A stretch of 64,000 nucleotides of DNA from Hypsibius dujardini (taxonomy: Eukaryota; Tardigrada; Eutardigrada; Parachela; Hypsibiidae): assembly GCA_001579985.1 (NCBI GenBank), contig LRSR01000649.1, positions 124,001-188,000 on the forward strand, read 5' to 3'. The position numbers were made by a program, and so were the translations under genes. The notes beneath the pieces were generated by a model. The model did not search any database, was not told the origin of the DNA, and saw only the letters and a list, made by a program, of their open reading frames with translations. Positions 36,105 to 48,493 of the stretch are shown piece after piece (position 1 is the first letter of the stretch; the number at the start of each line of letters is the position of its first letter).

Positions 36105-38070
36105 CATTCTCATCGATTTCACTCCGTCGACTGACATGCTCTCACGCCCTCACTATACCATCGTCCACTTACGATATCAAAATAATACGAGAAGCTGCTA
36201 AAGTTTGCTGAATAGCGGAAAACAACACTGACTAAAATATTGAGCAAAAAGTAGTGGAAAGAACTGATGGATGCAGGAAATGAACCCGAAATGGGCCAAA
36301 AATACTGTAATGCAAATTCCGTGTTCCCTTTTGGTTACTTTTTAACGCAAGTGCGCGCTGTCTAGTACACATAACGTTCCGTTTCTGTGCCTGTGGAACA
36401 TCCGTTCCGCTCCGCCGTGCTCCATGCGGTTGACCTAGAAATTTGAAGCTTCAGCTTAAAAACCTGTTTTCAGAGATTTTGAAAAGAGGTTTGCTCTTCC
36501 CCTCAATCTCACAGACCACAGTCACTGCCATGTTGTTTTAAGAAAAGTCTGTATTGTATTATTATTATTATTATTATTTTATTGTAGGAGTTTGCCGTAT
36601 GTTGCAAGTGCAAATTCTGCTTCTGGCTAAAATGACATTTTGACCAACAGCAGATCTCACTAGTTGCCTCACTCACATACCGAGCCGAGCGCAGCGCAAT
36701 GATCTGTGCCGTGAGTGTGAGGGGAGTTTGTGGACATAACGCATAAAACGAGTGTTTTAATGGGGAACCATTTGTCCCCGGCCACCGCATCCGCCGACGT
36801 GGCTGCAACCAACTATCCATGCTGTGATTATTTTTTCAAGTGAATTCCTGCATCCACCACAGTGTGGTGGTGCCTCGATTTGCTCAAGGTAGGGGGATTA
36901 ATTCGGGGGAGAGGAAGAATTTTCCGCGCTGAAGTTTAAGGTATTCAATCAATCACTTGAGCGCGCGCATTCATTTGAATGCGCGCTAATCAATTAATCA
37001 ACGACCTGAATGTGACGGATTTGTTGTGGTTATTTTACTCTGCCCGATCTCGCTGCTGCATGATTTATCTTTGGTTTCCTTCGCATTATCGAGTGGCTTG
37101 GGCTTTATTTTGTTCGGTAATATGATTTGGCTGTCGGGTGTCAGTGCATGCAGCTGTTTTCTTCTCGGTTGGAGGTTTGAGGATGTCGGTATTCTCCTTG
37201 AATTGATCACTGCTCTTTCAGTTCCTTTATGGAATGATTTGTCGTGCCGGTGATCTCGATACGACTAATTGAATTGCAAATAGCTTAATCAAATTAAGAT
37301 GAATCCATCTGTCACGATCGTAGGCGAAATGTTGAACGCCGGAGAGTTGAGTTGTTTTGAAGCCATGTTTATTGACTTTTCCTCGTTGCATTCGATTGAT
37401 TGATTGATTTTGTACTCAGTGTAGAGTTAACGGTTTTTCTTCAATGAAGCAGTTTCGCATCGAATTTTCTATCCGAGTTATCGAGAACAAACTAAACATC
37501 TGTTTGATTTACATTAATCTTTGCGCTACTGCAAAGAACGTAACCATTTTGTAAATAGGTGTCTTTCTGTGAATTAAGGTCACCAGACAACACGTCATCT
37601 TCCCATTTGAATTTATTTTTTGTTTATGTACTATTTAAACTCCTTTTCATTAAGTTGCATAATTTTTGTAATTATATGGATATCTAATTTTTAATGGCAG
37701 CACTGAATTCTGAAATTAAAGTACGTATGAATTTCCTAAAATTATCCATAAAAAATTTAATATTGATGGCGTTGTAGACTTTTATGAAGTTCAATAATTA
37801 TGACATCAAAAATTTACCATGAAATTTTAAAATGTAAGTTTTATCTGATTTATCAAAAATTGAATTGATGAAATTATTAGACAAATATTTCGTAATGTTT
37901 GGGAATAATTGTATATATTTCTTTGATTTGCTAGCGTTTATTTCCTATAATTTGCCGGAAAAATATTAATTGCGACTTACATAACAGTGTCACCGAATTT
38001 ACTGGAAAGGTCAACACGGAAAATCACGATTTATGTTATCTGTTATCAGAGTTCCTGAGACGAAGGGACA
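36105..38070. other. intergenic region upstream of SUZ12
   Basis: No gene recognised in 2 kb. It contains an (ATT)n run near 36560 and a perfect short hairpin at 36963-36986; the rest is increasingly AT-rich toward the SUZ12 start. The hydrophobic frame at 37026-37253 has no support as a gene. Confidence 0.5.
36963..36986. repeat. perfect 24-nt hairpin (11-bp arms)
   Basis: GCGCGCATTCA and TGAATGCGCGC are exact reverse complements separated by TT. There is no run of T after it and no neighbouring gene end, so its role is unknown. Confidence 0.5.
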
Positions 38071-41000
38071 ATGCCTGCCATACTGGAAGCTGCCCTATTG
38101 GGGCTCACACCCTCATCCACCAGCAACGGCACAATCGCACCGAAAGCTGTCGGTCCGGGACGACCCAAAACCTCCACACCAAAGAAGACTGCCTCTGCCG
38201 TCGCAAATGGCACTACCAACACCTCATCCTCCTCCGGGAAGACGTCGGCGACGACGTCGACGAAGAAGAAGATCCCCCCGCCCGGCGTTTACCTCACCTC
38301 CGGCCAAGCCAGCCGTGCCCTAGCTCAAATGACAGACGAGGAGGAGGATGATGAGTCGTCCCGTTCTAGTTCCACATCCTCTGACGCCTCCTTTCACATC
38401 CCCAAACGGCTGATTGACCCCGAGGGAAAAGCGGTGGAGCGTCGTTCCAGTCCCCGGAAGCTCGTCAAGCTCGCTGGGCCGGTTGTGGCTCCGTTTACTA
38501 CTTTTCCTCCACCTTCGATTGCGAAACCGGAGGTCGCTGTGGAATCGAAGAAGAAAGTGCCTGTCGCGAAGCCGGTTGTTGAGCCATCGCCGCCGACTCC
38601 TGTGCCGAAAGAAGTGCGTCCACTGATCAAGGGGGTAAAGAAGCCTGCCACGAAGACTCCGGCTGTTGTCCGATCGAAGCCTCCAGGGCCGCCGAAATCC
38701 AGAGAAGAAAAAACTACCGTTTCTAGTATTACCACGAACGGCCATGGGGGTAGGAATGATGTCGGTGAGGCGGGGAAGACGAATGGAGCGGCGGCTTCTA
38801 CGACGCTCACGCCTAAGTCGGCAGTAAGTATAATGAAATTCAATGCTGGCAATAGTTTCCCATTCCCTTTAAAATTAACTATAGGGTCACATCAGGTTAT
38901 CCTATCTCACAATTAATTGAGTTATTTTTCAACCGTAGAGTACCTGTAGTTGAACCGTTTTTATGATTAGTTGAATAATTTTATATCAGTTATATTTGGA
39001 ATAAATAAGTATAACACGATGTGCCAGTGTCGTGACCTTTCCATCAAATAAGTAACTTCAGATAACATGTAGGGTCTTAAATTTGTTTCTATAGTGTTAT
39101 CCAGTTAAAGTAATAGTAAAAGTATAATATCGGTTGAGGTAAGATACTTTTTCTCGATCGCTTTAAACGGAACTTTTTGTGAAAACATTCGCTGAGCGGC
39201 GATTCTAGCTTGTTTTTACTTTTATTTGACATCGTCACCTTTTCTGTAGGCTTCTCCCTCGACGACGGCAAAGACTCCAATTGCTCCGCCCCCGACGAGC
39301 GCCAGCTCAAACGGTGTGGCCTCAACCAACGGCAGCACGAGTCACCTCAACAACGGGGACCTGCACTCGGAAGCCTCGCACAATGCCCGAGCACTGCAGC
39401 GCCGTTGCCTCCGTAGTTCCACACCACGCACAACCACCTCCGACACGGAATCCGTGACCAAAACCGCTGTGGCCGCCAAGCCCACCCTTCCCAATGGAGT
39501 TCAAAGCCAGAACGGAGGAGGAAAGCATCCGCCGCCGATGCTGACAGTGGAGAAGCGGGGCACACCGGTGAGAACCATCCCAGCCGCGTCTGTATCGGCG
39601 ATCGACAATGGCCGGTCGCCTTCACCGCCCATTCCCAGGAAGACCACTCGCCGGAAGACGGACACCGCCGTTATTGTTATAGCCGGACCGGCGACCCCGT
39701 TGAAGAAGCAGGAAAATGGGCATTCCATCGGCGGTGCTACTGGGAAGTCGTTTGAGCTACCACTGGAAATGGTACTGTAACATTTTCCTTTAAACAGACG
39801 TTTGAAATTAGCTAAGTAGAATTTCATTCCACTATGTGTTACATTTGTTTTTGGAATATAGAATTTTAAACCTTAGAATAAACGAAATTCCAGAGTTTGA
39901 ATGCACTTATGAAATTGTTTGCAACAAATTTTAAGAGTTTTAATTAATCATTTTTTTGAGAAATGTTGATAATTGGTAGTTAAAGTTTTATCCTTTTATT
40001 TAGTAGATGAGGGGGCTACTCTTTTCTTGAAGACGTGGCGGATAATTTAATGTAAATTAAATGCAGATTTATATCTGGGTCGATTTTATATGAAAATATG
40101 TTTCCGTATCTAAATTCAATTTAATTTCAATTTATGAGTTGATGTTATTTCAAAAACAATCAGTGATCTGCGATTTTTGTCCGTGCGTCCAATCTGCCTC
40201 ATTGAATACTGTATTTCCAGCGTGATACACAACCGGAGCCAGAACGCACCTCCCGCAAGCGCACCCCCGCCTTCGTCGCCCCACCGCCGCCGCCTCCGCT
40301 GCCTTCCGTGTCCTCCGAGTGCTCCGGCGTGGCCCCCGCCAACCGCCATGACAGTCTGCATCGAAGTCGGGACTCATCGACCAGCCAGTTTGGCGGCGAT
40401 TCCAGCACCAGCAACTCCATCGTTCGGTCCTCCTCCAAATTCGACGCCATTTGGGCGTCCAAGGCACCGCGTTCGGTCGCACTCTTTAGTGTCTCTCCGG
40501 AACCATCACCTGACCACAATGGCAACAACATCAACAACAACACCTCCTCGCCCGGTGTGATGCGGGTCAGGAAGCACCGTCAACCACGGGAGCGCTTCTC
40601 CCCGGACACCTACCTCAAAGTGCGACGCAGTAAGTCGGTCAGGTCACCGCCAACTTCGCCCAGAACGGTGAAGAAGAGCAAACTGCCGGCTGGCGGGAGT
40701 GGTAGTAGCAGCACTGGTGGTCGCGGAACTTCGGAAGGCGATACGGTGAACGGCAGTGGGGCGAGGAGCGCGCTCATGTTGTCTTTGGATGAGATGTTTC
40801 CGTTGCCGCCGATTCCGCCAAAAATGAAACGGGTCAAGGTGAGTTCGTTCCGTCCGCCCAGGTCGGCTTACCTTATTTCAGTAGACATTTGAGAGACGCA
40901 TGGACGTAAAATGGTCAAGGAAACATAGAACCTGTGGTTTTTTCAGTTGGAAAACCAGAATCTGTCGAAGGAGGAGCTTCACAAGTTGGAAGATGAGCGC

Positions 41001-44000
41001 TTCAAGGCGATGCAGATTGCAAAGTTTCGCAAGATTCAGGCACAGCGCCGGCGACGAAGTTTGGCCGCGGCGAAGGCAGCTCAAGGCTCAGCCGAGGGAG
41101 GGGAGTTTATTACGGAACCCGTTGGGGCGGGCTTCAAGAAAAAGAAGAAGAAGATTGTCGATCCATCGAAAGAGACTGTGGTCAAAAAGAAAAAGCACAA
41201 TGGGCATGGTCCGCATCGTGAGGTAATTCAAACTTGCATGTCTACCTGATTAAAGACTCGTTTGTACTGTACAATGAACTACCTGTCTGACTGTCACTCA
41301 GTCTTTTGGTTGTTTGATTGTTTGTCTGTCTGCATGAGGTCTTGTCTGTGTTCCTATGTGTCTATGCCTGTCTATCTGCTTGATCTCTCATCGATAGGCT
41401 CTTCTGTTTGCACGATTGTGTATCTGCCTGATTGCTCGTCTCACTCTCTGTCAAATATCTGTGACTCTTTGTCTTGCTTACTTGCTAGTGTTTCACTCTT
41501 TCTGTTTTTTTTTGTGAACTCTCTAACAGCTGTATTTTTTTGTCGCTCAGTGTCGGACTGTCTGTCACTGATTGGATGAGTTTTTTTGAGACCTTGCCCG
41601 TCTATCTGTTTTGCTATGATCCCTTTTCCCCGATGTCTGAGTGAATCTGCAGTTGTGTGAAGACATATCTGCCGGCCTGAGTCAGCCTGATTAATTAACC
41701 TTTTGTCTGACTTCTTTGGCTGCTCATCTGCGGTAAGCCATTAATACCGCGCGAGGCGTTTTTTGAACCTGTTCGTTACCTTACCACGACATGTGTACGT
41801 GTAGTACTGTAGCTGCAATAGGCAAGGTCACTCACACGGAGTACCTAAACTGTTATCAGCACACCAAGATAACGCCCGTCAGTTGTGTGAGGCTGATTAT
41901 TACTTGTTTATGCTTCTCTCAATCTCTTCGACAGTCATGTAGGCCGGTTGCCTTTCTCTGTCTGTGAGCTTTTTGTGTAGCCCGCCGCCAATGCTCATTC
42001 TTTTTCTGATCATCCTTTTTTTCATTATTTTCTCAAAATATCGCATGCGATTGAATTATTATTTATTTATAATGAGGGATCTCATTTTTTCCTGTTGGTT
42101 TCAGGGAACGAATGATGATTTGGTGGGAAAAATTGCCGAAGCTGCTCACATCGACACCTCCATTCATGATCATAAGGCCATCGTCGCTGAATCAGTGACG
42201 AGTGTCTTCTCGCCGGAGCCGTCATTGGCAGAATCGTCGAATGCGCCTAGAAAGTACAAGAAGAAGCACATTAGTTTGCCTACCAGCACTAACCAAAAGG
42301 TAAGAAAACTTCAGATACACTTGCTTGAATAAAGGCGGACAGACAGATGGATAAGTGAGTAAACAGATGGAAAGACAGTCCTGCAAATGCGGGGATATAC
42401 AGACCAACAACCAGACAGACAGACAGACTGACAGACAGACAGAGACACATAGAGGTGGATCGCACAACCGTGTGATGATCTTAATGGTGTGTATCATTTC
42501 AGCCCAACCTGACGGGATTCTTTCACAACCAGCACCCTCTCCTACCGGCTAACAGCAAACGCACAATGACCGAGGACACTACACTGACCGACCTTACCAC
42601 CGCCATCCCCACCACCCTTTCTGAAAAATCTCTTCTAACCATTCTGACTAGCGGCTCGCTGGTCACCACCCAGAGTAACGTGGTCTATGCCCGATGGAAG
42701 TACATCTCCGAGGCGAAACTACTCGTTCGCAAGTGCCTCACCTACAACCTTACCGCTCGGCGTTTCGCACCGCCGCATTCCTTTAAACTCCGCACTGAAC
42801 AAACCAAAAAGCGCAATCTGGACTGCGTTATCCAACAGCTGTGGCAGCGCCGCAATGAACCGGCGGGTTCGAAAACGAGCAAGGGGTCGTACTTGTATCC
42901 GGTCGATTTGGAAATTACATCTTTCAGCCTGCTGAAACCCGGTATGTTCAAGGGCTCTGGTTGATTGATTGATGGTTTAATGAGGCTGTCAATTGATTCT
43001 TGAGCGTACCACGCATAATTATCTATCTAGACTAGAAATTCGCAGATCCTGTTCTGCATATCTACAATCAGTTACATAGTACAAACCTAAATATCGTGAA
43101 TCTTTTTTTTTGTTGATCCTCAGAATATTTTTGTAATGAATTTAGTCTTTAATTTTTTTGGCTTGATATTCGGAGTGTAGATATAGTGGGAAGATATATT
43201 TTTCGCTTCGAACTTAGATTTCTGTGAAATCTTTAGTTTTTATTTAGTAAGTTTGTTTTTTCTTTAAATTTAGGGGAAACATGAGTCTACCAGTTTCGAT
43301 TTTACAGAACATTTATATGCAAAATTCTGTCCGGATTATGTACATGCTTGCGACTAATTTAAAAACCAGTTATCTTAAAATTAGTCAGTGGTTTAACTTA
43401 GTTTAGTTTAAGTTAAAACTAATCATTTTTTACGATTTTTATACCACCCTCTAGCTGCTGACAGTCCGACCGGGTCAAAATCCTCCGTCCCGAAGGAGAC
43501 TGGAAAGGACGCGGACGTGCAGCTGGCGGTGATGAAGAAGAATCCAAAGGAGACGCTGGTCAAGGATCTCCTTCCCCCTGTCTTGGCTAATGCTTCGCGG
43601 TTGCGCGGCGTGACATGCGCCGCGGGGAAGTCGGTCAGCTTCCCTCAACGGAGTAAGGTCCGGCTGGAACACTGGAATATGGCAGACTTTTTGGTCGTCA
43701 ACGTGGAGTCTCCGCCGATCAACACGAGGAACATGGGCAAAGTGGTGGCATTCAATATCGGCGATATTAAGGACGGGCTGGCGTTGGAGGTGGCTGGCCA
43801 TTTTTCGTTTCGAGTTGCCGTGCGGAAAGGCGTTCCTCTGGGACCATCCAAGGTACAGTCTACTATTATTTGTTAAGGTTTTTGCTAACTGATGCAACAG
43901 ACCTTTTTTTTCCAGCCCTGGTAGCAAGCTTTAGACCCATCAAACCTGCTAGTAATACTAAATAGAGATTTTACTTTCTCTTTGGTCTCAGGTGGACTAC

Positions 44001-45833
44001 AAGTTTGTCATCATATTCTCCAACGGTCAGCACTATCAAGTCCGCGAGATGATCGCGCTGAAGCACCACCTCAAGGGCCATTCCTGCGTGTTGTGCGCCA
44101 TGCGCTGCGACTCCCTGGTCAATCTGCTGCGCCACCTGGACGGACTCCACCCCTCGGTAGGGCACGAGTACGACGATGAGACGAAGCGGTTGTACATTTG
44201 GTTCGCACCCGAGCACGATTTCGTGCGCGCTCCCGTGCCCGGCGTCGTAGACCACTGGGGCCTGTTGAAGTACGGCTTCCGCGACGACGGGACCGCCTTG
44301 ATGTATCCCGGCATTACGGTGCGCTGTCATGCGGACGGCCGGCCCGTCTTCCAGTGGGTTTCGCCGCGTTACCTCACCAATCAACCTGCAGGTTTGTCTA
44401 TGCGATTGCATGCGCCTCGTTGTTTTATTTATTTTTTCTTAAGATTTTACAGACGTTACTGTCTCTTTATGTGGTAGTTGTTGCAAGAAACCCATTGCAT
44501 TTCAAAACTCATTTAAATATAGTTTATCAAAATATTTATTCTCAGGAAATAAAAGTTCTTTTTTTCAAGCTGGAAGAAAGATTTTCGTCTTGATTTTGTG
44601 ATGAAACAACTTCAGGAGCGCGTTTTGAAAAATTGCTGTTTTTATATTTGAGAATAAAGTTTGTGAACAAAACTTCTATTGCCTGTCTGTCTTCCTGCCT
44701 GCCTTTCCGTCTGTCTGTCCCTCTGTTTCTCTATCTGCTTGTCTCTCTCTCTCCGTCTGCCTGCTGACTTGCGGGTCGATCTGAGCTGCCGTATGTCTGT
44801 TTGTCTGTCTGACCGTTTATGTGTTCATCGGTTTCTGCATTTGATGACATGAACTTCGTCTGCCCTGCAGATACCCTGCCGATGTTCGACGTCCATCATG
44901 TGCTCAAGGTGTACGGCCTTCCCGTCAACCCTGTCCGGCACTACCTCCATACCAATCCCGTTCAGACGGTCCGGCCAAACTATGACCACCTGCGTGACTA
45001 TGACAGCGACGAGGAGACCAGCTGGCAGGATCAGTATGAGCACGAGAAGATTCACGATTTCGTAGACTGCAATCCGCAGGAGAAGCAGTTTATGTGTCTG
45101 TGGAATGCCTTCACGCGGCGCAGCAGTCCGATCTTCTCCGTGCGGATGCGCGAGGTCCTCTGCCGGTTTGTCGTGCAGCACGCCGTGGAGATTGAGCTGG
45201 CGGATGCGTATCCCGCGCTATGTGCGCAGCTGTCCATGTTTCGACGCGACGGTATCATCACCCAGGCAGAGAGCCTCGAGGTTGTTAAAAGGTATAAAAT
45301 CCAATTTAGTAAATATTATTAAGATAGGTAAACATTATTTTTCATAATATTTTTATGACGCCGTTAAATTAAGTTATTATGTAAAATATTTTTATTAAAT
45401 TGAGTTATGGAATTCTAAATTAGATTGATTCAGAGATATCACTTTCGAGCTTAACTAATAACAATAATGCGAAGTATTATATTGATGAATTTATTTAAAA
45501 CCTCTTTTCTAGCCAAGTCAGTTGAGATGAGCATTTTATAGGAGCTAACCTTAAAATCCAAGTTGAAGTATTAAATTCAATTGAGATGTTAGTTTGAATT
45601 TTATGATGTAATCTCAACAGTTTTATATTACATCATGCTAGGTATTAGATCGTAATAATGGTGACAATTTTAAAAATTATACAGAATTAGAAATTGAAGC
45701 TGCTATTTGCATTATCTTCTTCAGATATCGCAGTCAGATTAATTGCCAGAGTCAGTCGATGGTGGCCGGACCGGGCCGGAAGGACTCTCTGACGGGCAAT
45801 GGAACCGGCGAAGCGGAAACGAATGGCTTCTAG
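38071..45833 (+). CDS. SUZ12: Polycomb protein SUZ12 with long disordered N-terminal region, 10 exons
   Basis: Exons 38071-38823, 39250-39771, 40221-40838, 40947-41222, 42105-42299, 42503-42941, 43455-43852, 43992-44391, 44871-45291 and 45725-45833 join in frame to 1376 residues. SUZ12 is the scaffold of PRC2, which methylates histone H3 Lys27. The zinc finger CVLC...H...H (Cys1099, Cys1102, His1115, His1120) has exactly the C-x2-C-x12-H-x4-H spacing of animal SUZ12, with LLRHLDGLH against LLKHLKLCH. The acidic YDSDEE segment precedes the VEFS box (QFMCLWNAF to about residue 1345), which binds EZH2. The last exon ends ETNGF. Residues 1-720 are Ser/Thr/Pro/Lys-rich, far beyond the usual 740-900-residue total. 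Introns 1-5 are all phase 0, so a separate upstream gene covering exons 1-4 or 1-5 is possible. Confidence 0.85.
44681..44820. repeat. (CTGT)n-type degenerate tract in SUZ12 intron 8
   Basis: Roughly 140 bases of CTGT, CTGC and CCGT units just upstream of exon 9. A similar tract occupies much of intron 4 (about 41280-41600). Confidence 0.85.
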
Positions 45834-48493
45834 TTCGCTACCTTGCTACTTCTTGCTCGTGCTATTTTTACTATATTGGTTTCGCTGTTGTTCTTTTTCA
45901 CGCTGCCTGTGCGTTTGTTCTTACGTTTATTTATTATTTCTCTTTGCCTGTCTGTGTCTCTGTCTCTCGCTTTTTCTTTCATCTCTAATGAGGGCAATCA
46001 CACCGCTGCTCAATCTGTCTTAATTAGTGTGATTGGCGTTGTTTGCTATTTGTAAATATCCTTTTTGTTGTTAGCCACGTTGTTACCGGGAAGACTGGCC
46101 TCTACGTTTTCCTATGTGCGTCGACTTGACTTTCTGGAACTGGACACCAATTGCTTTTAGACTTGATATCTTGTGATTTTTTTTGTTAATTCTGACTTAA
46201 CTACTTCATGTGCTAGTTACCTGTTACGTTTATTAGTAAATATTTCCTTGAACTGAATGTGTGTGCGTGGGAAGTCCCGCATTATTACCTCGTCTACATT
46301 CACAGCCATGTCGATCTTGAAAGACATACTGAAGGAGGTTGATAGACGAATAGACACAGTGACATGCACAGTTGCCTGTATTGGTAGACATTAAACAGTC
46401 AGAAAAACAGGCAGACGAACAGGCAGGCAGGCATACAAACAGCCAAGCAAACTGAAAAATAGGCAGAACAGACGGACACGCAGGCAGGCGTGCAGATAGA
46501 CAAAAAAAACAGAACAGACGGACCAACGGAAGGACGGACGAACAGGCAGGCAAGCAGGCAGGCAGACAGACATACACAAACAGGCGGACAGACAGACAGA
46601 CATTCTAACAGACGGGAAGACAGGCAAGAAGACAGACAAACAGACTAAGAGACAGACAGACAGACGGATAGCGTTGTCCATCCACTCATGTACCTAGATC
46701 CTGAATGCATGGCTGTGTCAGGAAGTCGGTCTACGACAATTTATGCTTCAATATTCACCCCGTTCGACGAGCGGAATTAGCGGGTACTGGTGCACACATT
46801 ACATTATGCCGCGACTCACATGCGGAAGTGCAGTCGACAGCAGCACACACGATCGGACTCAATCGGACCCACCAATGGCTATCTTTACACCTGTCGTGCG
46901 AGTAGTTTCGTGTAATTGTAAATGACGATAATCACCCTCCGCACCACCATCGCGAAAATGGTATTAATTGTCCTCTCACATCTTAATCACATTATATTAA
47001 TCGGGGTGAATGGAGATCGCCGTAAAATACAACTAGCTAGAGACAACTAAACAGTACGAGTATTGTGCACTGCCGTACTGTGGCACAAGATGTGAAGGTG
47101 TACATGGTCTGTTGTCCCCCTCCCCTCCACACTACGCGTACAGTATGGCTTTCGCATGAGACCTAAGATGATGATGATGATGACCAAAGGCAAAATAAAG
47201 CCGTCACCGATGAATTACCGCAAAAAACGTTCTGTTGCCTAATTAGCAAATCCTCTCTTTCTGCATCACCGACGACGTCGACACGACAGCCGACACTGCC
47301 CTGCACTGTTTGTGTGTGTGTGTGTGCATATGTGCGAGCACTCTGCTCTTCGTTTACCGAACTCGGTGCTTACTATATTTGAACAGTCCGAAGCTCCGAG
47401 AGAGCCGATTTAACGGACCCTCTCTCCAGGTACCGGGCTCTTCTACGTTGAGAGAAACGTGGTTTCACATCTTTTTTGTCTCTGTTTTTATACGGCCCGG
47501 TTAATTAGGACAGCCGCGCACATCGTGTCAAATTTATTACACATACTCTTGAATTATGATTTAGATTTAATACGCAGATCCCTTGACCGTCGTCCGTGAT
47601 TACTGACGACGACGAGCATGCATTTTATACATTACTGTCATCAAACAACCAGATCGTCTAGACATTAAAGCGGTCAGGAATCAGGTTTACGATAGTTTAT
47701 GATGGTTTGAGCATCGTGGTGGTCTATGCACTCCGCAGTGTCCGGAGAGTCCGCGGACAATGCATTTGGGCGTTTCCGTGAATTTTTTGTACAAACCGGT
47801 TATGTTTGTCCTCTTGCCGAATTAAGCCAATGTCATTCAGTGGTTGATTGCTTGATCTGCCGAGTATTGAATATGCAGTCCACAGCCGGCATAACGATAG
47901 TTTTCTCTACCTACTGACAATTTTTTTCTTGGAAATTAAAGCAAAAATTTTCTAAACTTTCATGCTGACTCGGGTGAAAATAAACGCATCCGTTGTCAGC
48001 TGCAGTTGTTATCGGACTTCCGCGCGCCGATAAAAACCGGTCTTTGCCAATCAATGGGTAACCATGCTGTGTCCGAATTAGCAGCCACTCCGTCGTGTGT
48101 AATCTGCTCCACTTTAAAACGATCACCGTAAATCAACCCCGGACCACCTGTGTGTGTAGCCCCGCAAGATGCCGGATCTCTTTCACCAGAACGACTATTG
48201 GTGATTATCGTAATTTCACCTGGCCAACTTTAAATTTAAACAGCGCGCGGTGTTGTTTGCTCTGCTGTCTGCTGCGAGAAACCTGAGCGGTGCGTGCAGT
48301 CGGCATTTTTTCCTTTTTAACAGAACAGAGAGTACGAGGGTAGTGAGAGATGCCTTTTTAAATGCACACGAACACCGCAATGGCGTGGCAACAACACGAC
48401 TTTTTTCCACAACTATACACACGCTGTCGAGGTCAAATCTACTAGTTCAGCCACAGTACAGTGGTGGAGATAGTAGTGTAACTGGCCGGTGAA
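45834..48493. other. intergenic region after SUZ12
   Basis: No gene recognised in 2.7 kb. It has a long degenerate (ACAG)n tract (46390-46670), a (GAT)n run (about 47168-47182) and a (GT)n run near 47310. The right part should hold the promoter and any 5' UTR of the next gene. Confidence 0.5.
46390..46670. repeat. long degenerate (ACAG)n/(GCAG)n tract
   Basis: About 280 bases of ACAG, GCAG and related units. It is the longest such tract in the window and one of the few not inside an intron. Confidence 0.85.

Noticed and set aside
36255-36860. TGGATGCAGGAA and its reverse complement 0.6 kb apart as ends of a transposon
   Set aside because: The match is only about 12 bases and the flanks do not continue it.
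37026-37253. 75-codon hydrophobic frame upstream of SUZ12
   Set aside because: No signal, splice or similarity support; the region is AT-rich spacer.
40116-40543. Long minus-strand frames across SUZ12 exon 3
   Set aside because: Antisense shadows of a GC-rich coding exon; the plus frame has consistent splice phases.
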